Below are positions 8,858-16,839 of a DNA stretch of 64,000 nucleotides, piece after piece. This stretch comes from an uncultured Clostridia bacterium. GTDB taxonomy: Bacteria; Bacillota; Clostridia; Oscillospirales; Ruminococcaceae. The stretch lies in contig CANPZC010000007.1 in NCBI GenBank assembly GCA_947589355.1, positions 31,347-95,346 on the forward strand. Reading direction: 5' to 3'. A program made the translations under genes and the position numbers. The notes under the pieces are model-generated. The model was not told the DNA's origin. It saw nothing but the letters and a program-made list of their open reading frames with translations, and ran no database searches. The first letter of the stretch is position 1; each line of letters starts with the position of its first letter.

Positions 8858-11776
8858 TCATGTCGAAAGACCGAGGTCTTCGCGCTTACGCTCTATCTCC
8901 GCGTTGATATCCCTGTTGTACCACATCAGGGTATCTCTTGCGTTGTCGGCATCGTTTACTACCGAACGGAAAGCGTTTACTATGTTTCTCGTTACGCTGT
9001 ATGTTGCAGGTATTATAGGTATCTCCACCTGCTGCTCGAGCTGTGCCAGAAGCACCTGAAGTTCTTTCTGCGTCCATGAGAGCTGTTTGAGAGCCTCAAC
9101 GTTCGCGGTATCGAAACGACCGAGAGTGCCCAGCACCGCCTCTATGTCGTTCGCATACTCTACCTGAGCATCGGTAGAAGTGAACCACTTGATGAAATCC
9201 CATGCTGCGTCGTAATCTTTACAAGCCGAGAAGATTATCGCGCCCGAACCGGAAGAGTTAGCTGCATGATTTATAGTGCCGTCTTCCTGCTTTGTGCCCG
9301 GTACCATTGTGAAGCCCCATGCGCCCTTTATTTCGGGTGCGGTGGCAGCGAGCGTATTATAGAATGTATACGCCTGCAAAAGCACGGGCATCTCGCCTGT
9401 TCTGAATCTCGTCAGACCGTCATAAGTCTGCTCGAAGCTGTATTTTGTATAGAACTCAGTCCACATATCGAAAGCTTCTATACACTTCTGGTCATCGAAC
9501 GTTGTAGAGGTCTGCGCTTCGTTATAGAAGTTAAGACCCTGCTGCAAAACGAGCATTGCGAACGTATTGCCTGCTTCCGTTGTGGTAGGAACGGTGGTAG
9601 TACCGTTCTGAGTTACGTTTGCGGGAAGTATAAGACCAACGCCGAGGTTGTTTCTTTGCAGTGTAGGCAGTATATTGATAAGGTCTTCCCATGTCTGAAT
9701 GTCAGCAGCGCCGTCAATGCCGTATTCATAAAGAATATCATCGCGGTAGAACATCATCGGGAATGTCTGCTGTATAGGCAGTGCATAAACGCCGCCGTTA
9801 TATGTATACAGAGTCATAGCATCTTTTGAATACTGCTTTATCTGCTCATCATAGCCCTCATATCCCGAAATGTCTATAATAAGGTCACGGGCTGCCAGCT
9901 GTATCGGGTAGTCGCCGCCCATAAACAGACCTATATCGGGGCCTTTTCCTGCAAGGGTGGATTCAAGTATACCGCCCTGAACAAGTTTAAGGGTTATCTT
10001 GGTCTTGGCTGTGGGGTTATAGTCGTTCTCTATCATGGCTCTTACTACCTGCGCCTGGTCACGGCCGAGGGTTATCCAGCATGAAAGTGTATCAGCTTCG
10101 CCCTCATGCTCCGAAAGCGAGTTATAGTCTTCAAAGAAAGAACCTATGAACGCAAGGAAGTTGAACTTCAAGCTTGCAAAGAACGATTTCTTAACGCTTG
10201 TAAAGCTTGCATCGGGGGCAGCTACCTGCACCATGTCAAGCTCCAGCGGCTGCTCTCTGTAGGTGAGCATCCACGAAGAAAGCGCGGTAACGTTATCCTT
10301 TATCTGCTGCATAAGAGAGGCTATCTTATAAGGTCTGTCTATGCACTTATCGAGTATGATAGCCATATCGTTGAGCGTTACAGCCTCGGTGCCGCCCGTA
10401 CCCATAAGCTCATCTACCTGCTTTTGCAGGCTTTTCAGCTGATCGCTGTATGTAGTAAAATCGGGTATAGAATTTGGCAGAACTACATCTATATTATAGT
10501 CGGTGTAGTCGTCGGGCTTCGGGCCTGTTATCTGAAGTATCTCTCTGTAATAGGTGTTTATAGATGAAACTATGGTATCCAGCTGATCCATTATCCTGCC
10601 TATCTCGCCGGGTACTGCTTCAAGGGTAAGCGTATGAGCGCCTGCTTCGAGATAGTAATAAACAGTATCACCGTTTGCGGTCTGCGGCACGGTAAGTGTC
10701 CAGTCGCTGGAATAGTGGAATTTCAGCTGCTCTGACTCGGTATTCGGGCAAACGCCGTCGATATAGAGCTTTCTGTTAGAATAGAAACCACGCATGGTGT
10801 TCTGTCTTGCTCTTATGCCGATCTTATAATAACCTGCCTTGTCAACGTTGAAGTTCCATGTAACAGCCTGACCCGATTTTGCCCAGCTGTCCTTGCCTAT
10901 AGTGTTGTACTTTGTCTTAGTCGGGTCTGACGGTGAAGTCAGGTAAGAAGATCTGTCGGAAGTCGGGAACAGAGTTCTGTCGCTCTTGGTATCGGCTCTC
11001 TCGCCCTCAAGAGTGATAACTCCTGCGCCGTTCGCAGCCGCAAGGTCTGCATCTGACGGAGCAACATATGCTTCCGGCGTGGGTTCCTGACAAAGCTTGA
11101 AATACTCTATAGCAAATTTAGCCTTGCTAGATGTAAGAGTAACGGTATGCTTGCCCTTTGTGAAGTAAAAGTCCAGCGCGCCGTTATACAGACCGTCAAC
11201 GTCCATAAGGTACTTTTCCTGCCACTGAACGCTCTCGACCTGTCCGGGTCTTATATCGTTATCGTTAAAGTCCTGCGTAATGGGGTTTTCGTTCACCCAC
11301 ACTTTGCTCAGGGTAAGTCTTGAACAGGTATCATACGGCAGATCGCCGTCAACAGACATCTGAAATTCTATCTCGTTCTGAGTACCTGCCAGCGCTTCGT
11401 ATGAAAACAGTATGTTATACATACCCTCCGCAGGAACGTCCACCTCAAAACTAACTTCGCCGCTCTGGCTCTCCCAGTTAAGAATGTCCTGCTTTCCGTC
11501 CACCTGAATGACATCTGCCTGAGTATCATCGCTCTTTTCGGTGAAGTCCTTTCCGTAGACGGTAACTTCTTCGGCAGGTCTTTGGGCATCGGCATACTTT
11601 TCAAGATATTCGCCGTATGTCATGGCATCTATTCTTGTAACAGTCGATATCGGGGTGTCCGTCAGTTCGCCGGAACTATCCTCGGTGTCAGCCGCATAAG
11701 CCGAGACCGCCGAAGTGAGCGCGATAACAAGTGCGGCAGTCATAGAAGTAATGCGCTTGAATCTACTCTTTTTCAC
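8858..11776 (-). CDS. Very large two-part protein: carbohydrate-binding-like domains fused to a solute-binding domain
   Basis: About 972 residues, more than twice the usual size of a sugar-binding protein. Order: signal peptide ending around VSAYA; a beta-sandwich-like region (about 60-230, FEVDVPAEGMYNILFSYEAL); a second one (about 240-400, WNFNVDKAGYYKIGIRARQN and YLEAGAHTLTLEAVPGE), both with the look of CBM6/CBM35-type modules; a helical stretch (about 400-530); and a C-terminal extracellular solute-binding domain (about 545-960, KGPDIGLFMGGDYPIQLAARDL; GVYALPIQQTFPMMFYRDD). No lipobox is present, so anchoring is unexplained. Start is a GTG at 11776 with AGAAAGGTGG upstream; the longer ATG version has no ribosome site. 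First gene after the two ATPases. Confidence 0.82.
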   Translation of the reverse strand: MKKSRFKRITSMTAALVIALTSAVSAYAADTEDSSGELTDTPISTVTRIDAMTYGEYLEKYADAQRPAEEVTVYGKDFTEKSDDTQADVIQVDGKQDILNWESQSGEVSFEVDVPAEGMYNILFSYEALAGTQNEIEFQMSVDGDLPYDTCSRLTLSKVWVNENPITQDFNDNDIRPGQVESVQWQEKYLMDVDGLYNGALDFYFTKGKHTVTLTSSKAKFAIEYFKLCQEPTPEAYVAPSDADLAAANGAGVITLEGERADTKSDRTLFPTSDRSSYLTSPSDPTKTKYNTIGKDSWAKSGQAVTWNFNVDKAGYYKIGIRARQNTMRGFYSNRKLYIDGVCPNTESEQLKFHYSSDWTLTVPQTANGDTVYYYLEAGAHTLTLEAVPGEIGRIMDQLDTIVSSINTYYREILQITGPKPDDYTDYNIDVVLPNSIPDFTTYSDQLKSLQKQVDELMGTGGTEAVTLNDMAIILDKCIDRPYKIASLMQQIKDNVTALSSWMLTYREQPLELDMVQVAAPDASFTSVKKSFFASLKFNFLAFIGSFFEDYNSLSEHEGEADTLSCWITLGRDQAQVVRAMIENDYNPTAKTKITLKLVQGGILESTLAGKGPDIGLFMGGDYPIQLAARDLIIDISGYEGYDEQIKQYSKDAMTLYTYNGGVYALPIQQTFPMMFYRDDILYEYGIDGAADIQTWEDLINILPTLQRNNLGVGLILPANVTQNGTTTVPTTTEAGNTFAMLVLQQGLNFYNEAQTSTTFDDQKCIEAFDMWTEFYTKYSFEQTYDGLTRFRTGEMPVLLQAYTFYNTLAATAPEIKGAWGFTMVPGTKQEDGTINHAANSSGSGAIIFSACKDYDAAWDFIKWFTSTDAQVEYANDIEAVLGTLGRFDTANVEALKQLSWTQKELQVLLAQLEQQVEIPIIPATYSVTRNIVNAFRSVVNDADNARDTLMWYNRDINAEIERKREDLGLST

Positions 11777-11846
11777 ATATATCCACCTTTCTGTAATGTA
11801 TTTATAGGCAACGCTCCGCCAAAAGGCAAAGCCCACAATAAAATTT

Positions 11847-12785
11847 TTATCCGGACCTGAACACCACTATGCTGTCCTTGTCCTCGCTCAGCTCCACCTT
11901 TACCTTTGAGCCGCCCTTTATCCCCAGCGTATCAAGGTATTCGCGCGGCAGCTGCACCCTGCCCGAGCGGTCTAAAACTGCAAGCTCTTCCGAAACGGCT
12001 TCTTCATTTTCGCCCTCTTCGGTGGTCTCGCTGTGTTCAAAACCGTCAAGGCTGCTAAGCTCCTCGCTGTAGCTGCGTTTTCGTATTATCTCCGAACTGG
12101 TTCTTCCGTCACGTATCGCAACAACGCGGTCTATATGCTTTGCAAGCTTCACGTCATGCGTTACAATAACTATCGTTACGTTTTCGGAGCGGTTGAGCTC
12201 TTTAAAAATATTGAGTATCGCGTTTGAAGTTTTCGTATCAACGCTGCCCGTCGGCTCGTCCGCCAGAAGTATCTTAGGCTTGTTCGCCAGCGCAATGGCT
12301 ATTGCCACCCTTTGCTGTTCGCCGCCCGACATCTGATCGAGCCTGCTGTTCATTCTATGCTCCAGCCCGACTTTCTTCAAAAGCTCCTGCGCGCGTTTTT
12401 TGCGTTCGCTCTGCTTTTTCAGCAGCATAGGCATTTCAACGTTCTGCTCCGCGGTAAGGTAGGGTATCAGGTTTCGCGCGTTGTTTTGCCATACAAACCC
12501 CACAACGTTCCTTTTATAATCTATGTAGTCCTTTTCGGTAAACTTCAAGAGATTTCGCCCGTCTATATAAAGGCTGCCTGCCGACGGCTTATCAAGCCCG
12601 CCGAGCATATTCAGAAGCGTTGATTTACCGCTGCCCGAATTGCCCACTATCGCCATAAGCTCGCCGCGCTTTACTTCCAAGTCAAGCCCTTGCAGCGCAA
12701 CTACCTCTATCTCGTCGGTCTTGTATATCTTCACAAGGTTATCGCAGGAGATTATAACGTCGCTGTCAATTTTCTGTTCATTCAT
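11847..12785 (-). CDS. LolD/MacB-like ABC ATPase with C-terminal AbrB-like domain
   Basis: About 312 residues. The ATPase core has Walker A GNSGSGKST, signature MSGGEQQRVAIAIA, Walker B ILLADEPTGSVD and the H-loop VIVTHD. After residue 230 an acidic linker leads to a 45-residue tail (LDRSGRVQLPREYLDTLGI…KVKVELSEDKDSIVVF) that reads like a SpoVT/AbrB swapped-hairpin domain. Such a tail on an ABC ATPase is unusual. ATG at 12785 is preferred, seven bases beyond the stop of the other ATPase; longer versions enter that gene. The core is of the lipoprotein-release/MacB class rather than the MalK class, which lacks an AbrB tail and has an OB-fold tail. DNA binding or dimerisation by the tail is only a guess. 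Confidence 0.82.
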   Translation of the reverse strand: MNEQKIDSDVIISCDNLVKIYKTDEIEVVALQGLDLEVKRGELMAIVGNSGSGKSTLLNMLGGLDKPSAGSLYIDGRNLLKFTEKDYIDYKRNVVGFVWQNNARNLIPYLTAEQNVEMPMLLKKQSERKKRAQELLKKVGLEHRMNSRLDQMSGGEQQRVAIAIALANKPKILLADEPTGSVDTKTSNAILNIFKELNRSENVTIVIVTHDVKLAKHIDRVVAIRDGRTSSEIIRKRSYSEELSSLDGFEHSETTEEGENEEAVSEELAVLDRSGRVQLPREYLDTLGIKGGSKVKVELSEDKDSIVVFRSG

Positions 12786-12792
12786 ATCAACA

Positions 12793-13494
12793 TCACTCAA
12801 CGATCTCACCGTCCTCAAGCGTATACACCTTGTCGGCAATGTCTATCATGCTCGGGTCATGCGTCGTCATGATTATGGTCATCTGCTGCTCCGAGACCAG
12901 CTGCTTGAACAGCTTCACCACGTTAAGACCCGTTGCGGTATCCAGCTCCGCGGTAGGTTCATCTGCAAAGACTATCTGCGGTTTGTGCGCTATTGCCCTT
13001 GCTATCGCAACCCTTTGCTGCTCGCCGCCCGACATCTCGCTCGGTCTGTGGTACATTCGTTTTGCAAGCCCCACCTGCTCCAGAGCTTCTTTCGCTCGCT
13101 TTGCCCTGTCGTCAGGAGAGAACTTTGCCAGCCGCAGCCCGAACTCAACATTTTCATACGCTGTCATGCTTGATATAAGCGCCACCGACTGGAACACGAA
13201 CGCCATTTTCAGCCGCCGTATGTCATCGCGCTTATTCTCCGAAAGTTTGGTTATATCCTCACCCAGAAACAGCACATCGCCCTCTGTAGGCTTATCAAGC
13301 GCCCCGAGGATATTTATCAGCGTGGTCTTGCCGCTGCCGCTTCGCCCTCTTAATATAGTAAGGGTGCCTTTTTCAACTTCAACGTCTACACCGCCGAGAG
13401 CCCTTACCACCTCGCCGCCGCCTATCTTGAATTCTCTTACGATATGATGCGCCGAAAGTATCGGTTTTTGGGCATTTTCAGTGACATTTTCCAT
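12793..13494 (-). CDS. LolD/MacB-like ABC ATPase
   Basis: A 233-residue ABC ATPase: Walker A GRSGSGKTTL, Q-loop VFQS, signature MSGGEQQRVAIARA, Walker B IVFADEPTAELD, H-loop MTTHD. Length and the ALGGVDVEVEKG / LGALDKPTEG pattern place it in the LolD/MacB/FtsE-like group. No FtsX/MacB-type permease is adjacent; the next membrane genes are MalF/MalG permeases 4 kb on. It is the first gene of the long unit, 130 nt behind a strong promoter. It may form a heterodimer with the following ATPase. Start has only a weak ribosome site. Confidence 0.85.
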   Translation of the reverse strand: MENVTENAQKPILSAHHIVREFKIGGGEVVRALGGVDVEVEKGTLTILRGRSGSGKTTLINILGALDKPTEGDVLFLGEDITKLSENKRDDIRRLKMAFVFQSVALISSMTAYENVEFGLRLAKFSPDDRAKRAKEALEQVGLAKRMYHRPSEMSGGEQQRVAIARAIAHKPQIVFADEPTAELDTATGLNVVKLFKQLVSEQQMTIIMTTHDPSMIDIADKVYTLEDGEIVE

Positions 13495-13509
13495 GCTGAC
13501 ACCACGCTT

Positions 13510-13590
13510 TCGCAGACCCCTGCCAAAAGCGGGGTCGGTATTTTGATATACAATTTTTTGTACACTAAAGAAGCCTTCGCTTTAGTTTGT
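13510..13590 (-). promoter_or_regulatory. Leader with two hairpins ahead of the 13.5-kb unit
   Basis: Between the promoter and the first ATPase gene the transcribed leader can form two stems: arms at 13564-13570 and 13580-13586 (ACTAAAG/CTTTAGT), and arms at 13515-13520 and 13531-13536 (GACCCC/GGGGTC). Neither is followed by a U-run, so they are not ordinary terminators. No known riboswitch core was recognised. Confidence 0.4.
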
Positions 13591-13626
13591 GCAATATGTT
13601 CAAAAAAGCGATAACTATCCAATATT

Positions 13627-13656
13627 ATTATACCAAATTACCTAATACGTTGTCAA
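13627..13656 (-). promoter_or_regulatory. Sigma-A-type promoter of the transporter unit
   Basis: On the minus strand TTGACA (13656-13651) and TATAAT (13632-13627) are both perfect consensus, separated by 18 bases. It directs transcription toward the two ATPase genes about 130 bases away. Confidence 0.85.
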
Positions 13657-13657
13657 G

Positions 13658-13676
13658 TAAGTAAAACGATTACTTA
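13658..13676. promoter_or_regulatory. Inverted repeat touching the -35 box (possible operator)
   Basis: TAAGTAA (13658-13664) and TTACTTA (13670-13676) are perfect 7-bp arms around a 5-bp centre, starting one base upstream of the -35 hexamer. Position and shape suit a dimeric regulator, but no regulator gene is nearby. The rest of 13657-13838 is AT-rich with nothing else recognised. Confidence 0.45.
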
Positions 13677-13838
13677 AAAATTTTTTCATTGAACTAAATC
13701 GCCGCATTTGTGCAGGTTGCAAGAATTTTTATCTGAAAATTTGTATACCGTTACAAAAGCATTTGATTTTATGCAAAATGATTTTATCAATTCGCACAAC
13801 TGTTAGATTTCTGCACATTTCTTCCTTTTTAAGAGCGC

Positions 13839-13870
13839 AAAAAATCTCTCCCCAAACACATGGGGAGAGA
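13839..13870 (-). terminator. Intrinsic terminator after the PurF-like gene
   Basis: Stem TCTCTCCCC / GGGGAGAGA with a 7-8 base loop, followed on the minus strand by a run of six T. It lies 14 bases beyond the stop of the PurF-like gene. Confidence 0.9.
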
Positions 13871-13883
13871 AACACTGTTTTTA

Positions 13884-15296
13884 TTACTCTCGGCCGTCCC
13901 AGCAGTATGTACACAGGCAGTCGGGGTCAATACTGATAGCCTCTATCATATCATCAAGGCGGTTATATTTCAGCGTGGTGAAATGCAGCTTTTTGCGTAT
14001 CTCTTCAAGCATTTCTTTGTAGTTCGTGCTTGTCGGGTCGGCATAATCGGAAAGCTTTTCTTCAGCCTTGTCGCCCTCTCTTTCAAGTATCACGCGCCTT
14101 GCAATAAGGTCAAGCTCCGAAGTCGATCTTGAAAAATTCAGATACTTGCAGCCGAACAGCAGCGGCGCGCACGCAGGACGAACGTGGACTTCCTTTGCGC
14201 CTTTTTCGTACAAAAACTGTGTGGTCTCGCCAAGCTGCGTTCCGCGAACTATTGAGTCATCTATAATAAGAAGGCTCTTATCTTTTATAAACTCTGTGGC
14301 AGGCAGCAGTTTCATTTTTGCTATAAGGTTGCGCTTTTTCTGCGTGGGCGGCATGAACGAGCGCGGCCATGTCGGCGTATATTTTATAAACGGTCTTGCA
14401 AACGGCACGCCGCTTTCGTTGGCGTAACCTATCGCGTGGCCCGTACCCGAGTCCGGCACGCCTGCAACAATATCGGGGAACACCTCGCCTTTGTCGCGCA
14501 TTGCCATTTTCTTGCCGCAGTTAGACCTTACTCTTTCTACCGAAACGCCCTCATATGTAGCGCACGGGTAGCCGTAATATATCCACAAAAATGAGCATAT
14601 CCGCATTTTTTTCTTAGGCTGCTTGACCGTTTGCGCTCCCTCGGCTGTCATGAACACAACTTCCGATGCGCCCAGCTCTCTCACCTTTTCATAGCCGAGA
14701 TTAAAAAACGCAAAGTCTTCAAACGAAACGCACCAGCCGTCGTCTTTTTTGCCAAGAACCAGCGGCGTTCTGCCAAGCTCGTCACGGGCGGCGTAGATGC
14801 CCTTTTCGGTCATTACCAGCATAGTCATCGAGCCGTCTATAACTTCCTGCGCGTATGAAATACCCTCTAAAATGGTAGATTTCTGATTGATGACCGCCGC
14901 TGTCAGCTCGGTGGGGTTTATCTCCCCTCCGCTCATTTCAAGAAAATGCGTGTGGCCCTTGCTGTACACCATTTCAACAAGCTCATCAACGTTGTTTATC
15001 TTACCAACGGTCGCAATGGCGTAAGTGCCTAAATGAGATCTCACCATTATCGGCTGCGGCTCATAGTCTGAAATGCAGCCTATGCCTATCTGACCGCACA
15101 TTTTGTTCATTTCATCGGTGAATTTTGTGCGAAACGGCGAATTTTCTATATTGTGTATAGATCTGTCAAAGCCTGCCTTGCTGTCGTAAACCACCATGCC
15201 TGCACGCCTTGTGCCGAGATGCGAGTGATAGTCAGTGCCGAAAAAAACATCAAAAACGCAATCGGTCTTAGATACCGCGCCAAATAAACCGCCCAT
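13884..15296 (-). CDS. PurF-like amidophosphoribosyltransferase paralogue lacking the N-terminal nucleophile
   Basis: A 470-residue protein with the two-domain layout of glutamine PRPP amidotransferase: an N-terminal Ntn-hydrolase-like half and a C-terminal phosphoribosyltransferase half with an intact PRPP loop (LLIIDDSIVRGTQ, about residue 350). True PurF begins CGI/VFG, with Cys as the glutaminase nucleophile; here the start is MGGLFGAV, so Cys is replaced by Gly. A cysteine cluster at the C-terminus (CLCTYC) resembles the Fe-S ligands of Bacillus-type PurF. Glutamine-dependent activity is therefore unlikely; ammonia-dependent or altered chemistry is possible. A GGGAGG site precedes the ATG. 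Stands alone with its own promoter and terminator, with no other pur genes near, so the usual purF name is withheld. Confidence 0.85.
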   Translation of the reverse strand: MGGLFGAVSKTDCVFDVFFGTDYHSHLGTRRAGMVVYDSKAGFDRSIHNIENSPFRTKFTDEMNKMCGQIGIGCISDYEPQPIMVRSHLGTYAIATVGKINNVDELVEMVYSKGHTHFLEMSGGEINPTELTAAVINQKSTILEGISYAQEVIDGSMTMLVMTEKGIYAARDELGRTPLVLGKKDDGWCVSFEDFAFFNLGYEKVRELGASEVVFMTAEGAQTVKQPKKKMRICSFLWIYYGYPCATYEGVSVERVRSNCGKKMAMRDKGEVFPDIVAGVPDSGTGHAIGYANESGVPFARPFIKYTPTWPRSFMPPTQKKRNLIAKMKLLPATEFIKDKSLLIIDDSIVRGTQLGETTQFLYEKGAKEVHVRPACAPLLFGCKYLNFSRSTSELDLIARRVILEREGDKAEEKLSDYADPTSTNYKEMLEEIRKKLHFTTLKYNRLDDMIEAISIDPDCLCTYCWDGRE

Positions 15297-15361
15297 AATT
15301 TTTACCTCCCGAATTTGCCGACCTCAACGAAAGACCGACTTGCATAGAATAACACAATAAA

Positions 15362-15390
15362 ATTATAACATAATCTGCCGCCAAAATCAA
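15362..15390 (-). promoter_or_regulatory. Sigma-A-type promoter of the PurF-like gene
   Basis: Minus strand TTGATT (15390-15385), 17-base spacer, TATAAT (15367-15362), about 65 bases before the ATG. No purine riboswitch or PurBox was recognised in the leader. Confidence 0.75.
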
Positions 15391-15453
15391 GCGCATTACA
15401 AGAATTTTGTAAAAGGAAAGGGAAAGCCGCCGAGCGCTCCCCCATACTTAATA

Positions 15454-16764
15454 TTATTCCTTATAGCCGAGCCCAAGTATCTGAAATTCCTTGTCCTCAG
15501 TGCCCTCGAGCATTTCAATGCTTATGGTGTACTCGTGGCTTTCATCGCCCGTGGCTATGCTTGCAACAGTGGGGTCGCCCCAGCCGCCCGAAGTCTCGCC
15601 GTTTACCAAGGTATCCTGCGCGTTGCCGTTTTCGTCGGTGCAGGTAACTTTAACGCTGCCCATGCCGCTGCCTGCGGAGTTTTCCTTAAACAGCAGATAC
15701 AGATCCGTGCCCTTAGCCTTGAAAACGATCGGCTCGTTTTTATCCGCGCTGCCTTTGAAAGTCCAGCCCTTATCGAACGTATTTATGTTGCTGCCTGCCT
15801 CCCAGCTGCCGAGGCTTTCGGGTGTAAGAGCATCACTTTCGAGTATATGGCAGCCAACATACTGCTCACTGTACATAGGCTTTTCGGGGTATACATACTC
15901 TCCGGGTTCTTCCGCCGCTTCTGCCTGCTCAAAATAGTAACTTATCATATCTGTTACCATTTCGTGACCGTGCAAGTTCGGGTGAGAGCTGTCTTTTGAA
16001 AACTCGTCCCACGTCAGCTGCCCGTTATCCATAAGGTATGTTATACCGTCCGCATAGCTTATCATCGGCAGGTCGTAATACTCGCCTATCTTCTTCATGC
16101 CGTCCTGCGCGGTGTAGCCGTCTTCAGTTCTTGCAAACAGCAAAACTATTGCAATATCGGGGTTTTTGGCATACGCAGAACGAATTATCCCCTCATACGC
16201 TGTAAGATAGTTTATATCCGTGCCGTCGTTTACTGCAAACTCAATAAACAGCACGTCTGGGTCACTGGCAAGCACATCTCTCTCCAGCCTGAAAGAGCCC
16301 AGTATCGAGGGCGTGCCGCTTAAACCTGCGTTTACATAATGCACCTTTTCGCCGTTAGTGCCATACTGTTTCATGAACCATATATAGGTATTAGCGGCAT
16401 AGCACTTTGCTGCATTTACGGTATAGCCCTCTGTGATAGAGCCGCCTATGAACGAAAGCGTCAATTCTTCGCCGTTTTTAGCCTTTTCTATAACTTTCTT
16501 CATAGCGGCGGTATTGCCCAGTGTACAAAGGCTTTTCTGCTTCATTATCTCATAATATTCTTCATACGTCTGAGGCTGCGGCTCGTCTGTCTGCGAAGAT
16601 GTATCAACACTTTCTGTAGCGCTGTCGACCGTGCTGCTTTCATTTACTGCCGTACTGCTATCATCAATGGTTGAGCTGCTTTCAGAGCTTCCCGAACTGC
16701 CGCATCCGCACATTCCCAAGGTCATAACTGCTGCCGCTAACCCTGCCAGAATTCTTTTATTCAT
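15454..16764 (-). CDS. SGNH/GDSL-hydrolase lipoprotein
   Basis: About 436 residues. Signal peptide with lipobox (MTLGMCGC) and a Ser-rich spacer, then an SGNH hydrolase domain: block I GGSITEGY (about residue 105), block III AVNDGT, block V DSSHPNLHGH carrying the catalytic Asp/His. The last 140 residues (after YPEKPMYSEQ) look like a beta-sandwich binding or accessory domain. Such enzymes are commonly carbohydrate esterases (acetyl removal from hemicellulose), a fitting role on the surface of a fibre degrader, but substrate is not shown. ATG at 16764 follows GGGAGTGA; the longer frame covers this site and a regulatory palindrome. Confidence 0.85.
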   Translation of the reverse strand: MNKRILAGLAAAVMTLGMCGCGSSGSSESSSTIDDSSTAVNESSTVDSATESVDTSSQTDEPQPQTYEEYYEIMKQKSLCTLGNTAAMKKVIEKAKNGEELTLSFIGGSITEGYTVNAAKCYAANTYIWFMKQYGTNGEKVHYVNAGLSGTPSILGSFRLERDVLASDPDVLFIEFAVNDGTDINYLTAYEGIIRSAYAKNPDIAIVLLFARTEDGYTAQDGMKKIGEYYDLPMISYADGITYLMDNGQLTWDEFSKDSSHPNLHGHEMVTDMISYYFEQAEAAEEPGEYVYPEKPMYSEQYVGCHILESDALTPESLGSWEAGSNINTFDKGWTFKGSADKNEPIVFKAKGTDLYLLFKENSAGSGMGSVKVTCTDENGNAQDTLVNGETSGGWGDPTVASIATGDESHEYTISIEMLEGTEDKEFQILGLGYKE

Positions 16765-16777
16765 ACTATCACTCCCA

Positions 16778-16791
16778 TAAAAACGTTTACA
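16778..16791. promoter_or_regulatory. cre/LacI-like operator upstream of SGNH gene
   Basis: On the minus strand TGTAAACGTTTTTA fits the cre pattern (TGWAANCGNTNWCA) at all but one position. It sits between the terminator of the ATPase gene and the SGNH gene, as expected for CcpA or a LacI-family sugar regulator. A similar AAACGTTT core lies before the GH130 gene. Confidence 0.5.
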
Positions 16792-16796
16792 TGATA

Positions 16797-16826
16797 CAAA
16801 AATCCCCCTGCGCAAAACAGGGGGAT
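16797..16826 (-). terminator. Intrinsic terminator after the UgpC/MsmK-type ATPase gene
   Basis: Stem ATCCCCCTG / CAGGGGGAT with loop TTTTGCG, followed by TTTTTG on the minus strand, 14 bases after the ATPase stop. Confidence 0.9.
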
Positions 16827-16839
16827 AAAGCTCTCAGAA

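Noticed and set aside
13884..15296. Calling this gene purF outright
   Set aside because: The catalytic N-terminal Cys is absent, so the ordinary name would overstate its function.
15297..15361. Purine riboswitch or PurBox before the PurF-like gene
   Set aside because: The short leader contains no recognisable purine-aptamer core or PurR box; none was seen before hpt either.
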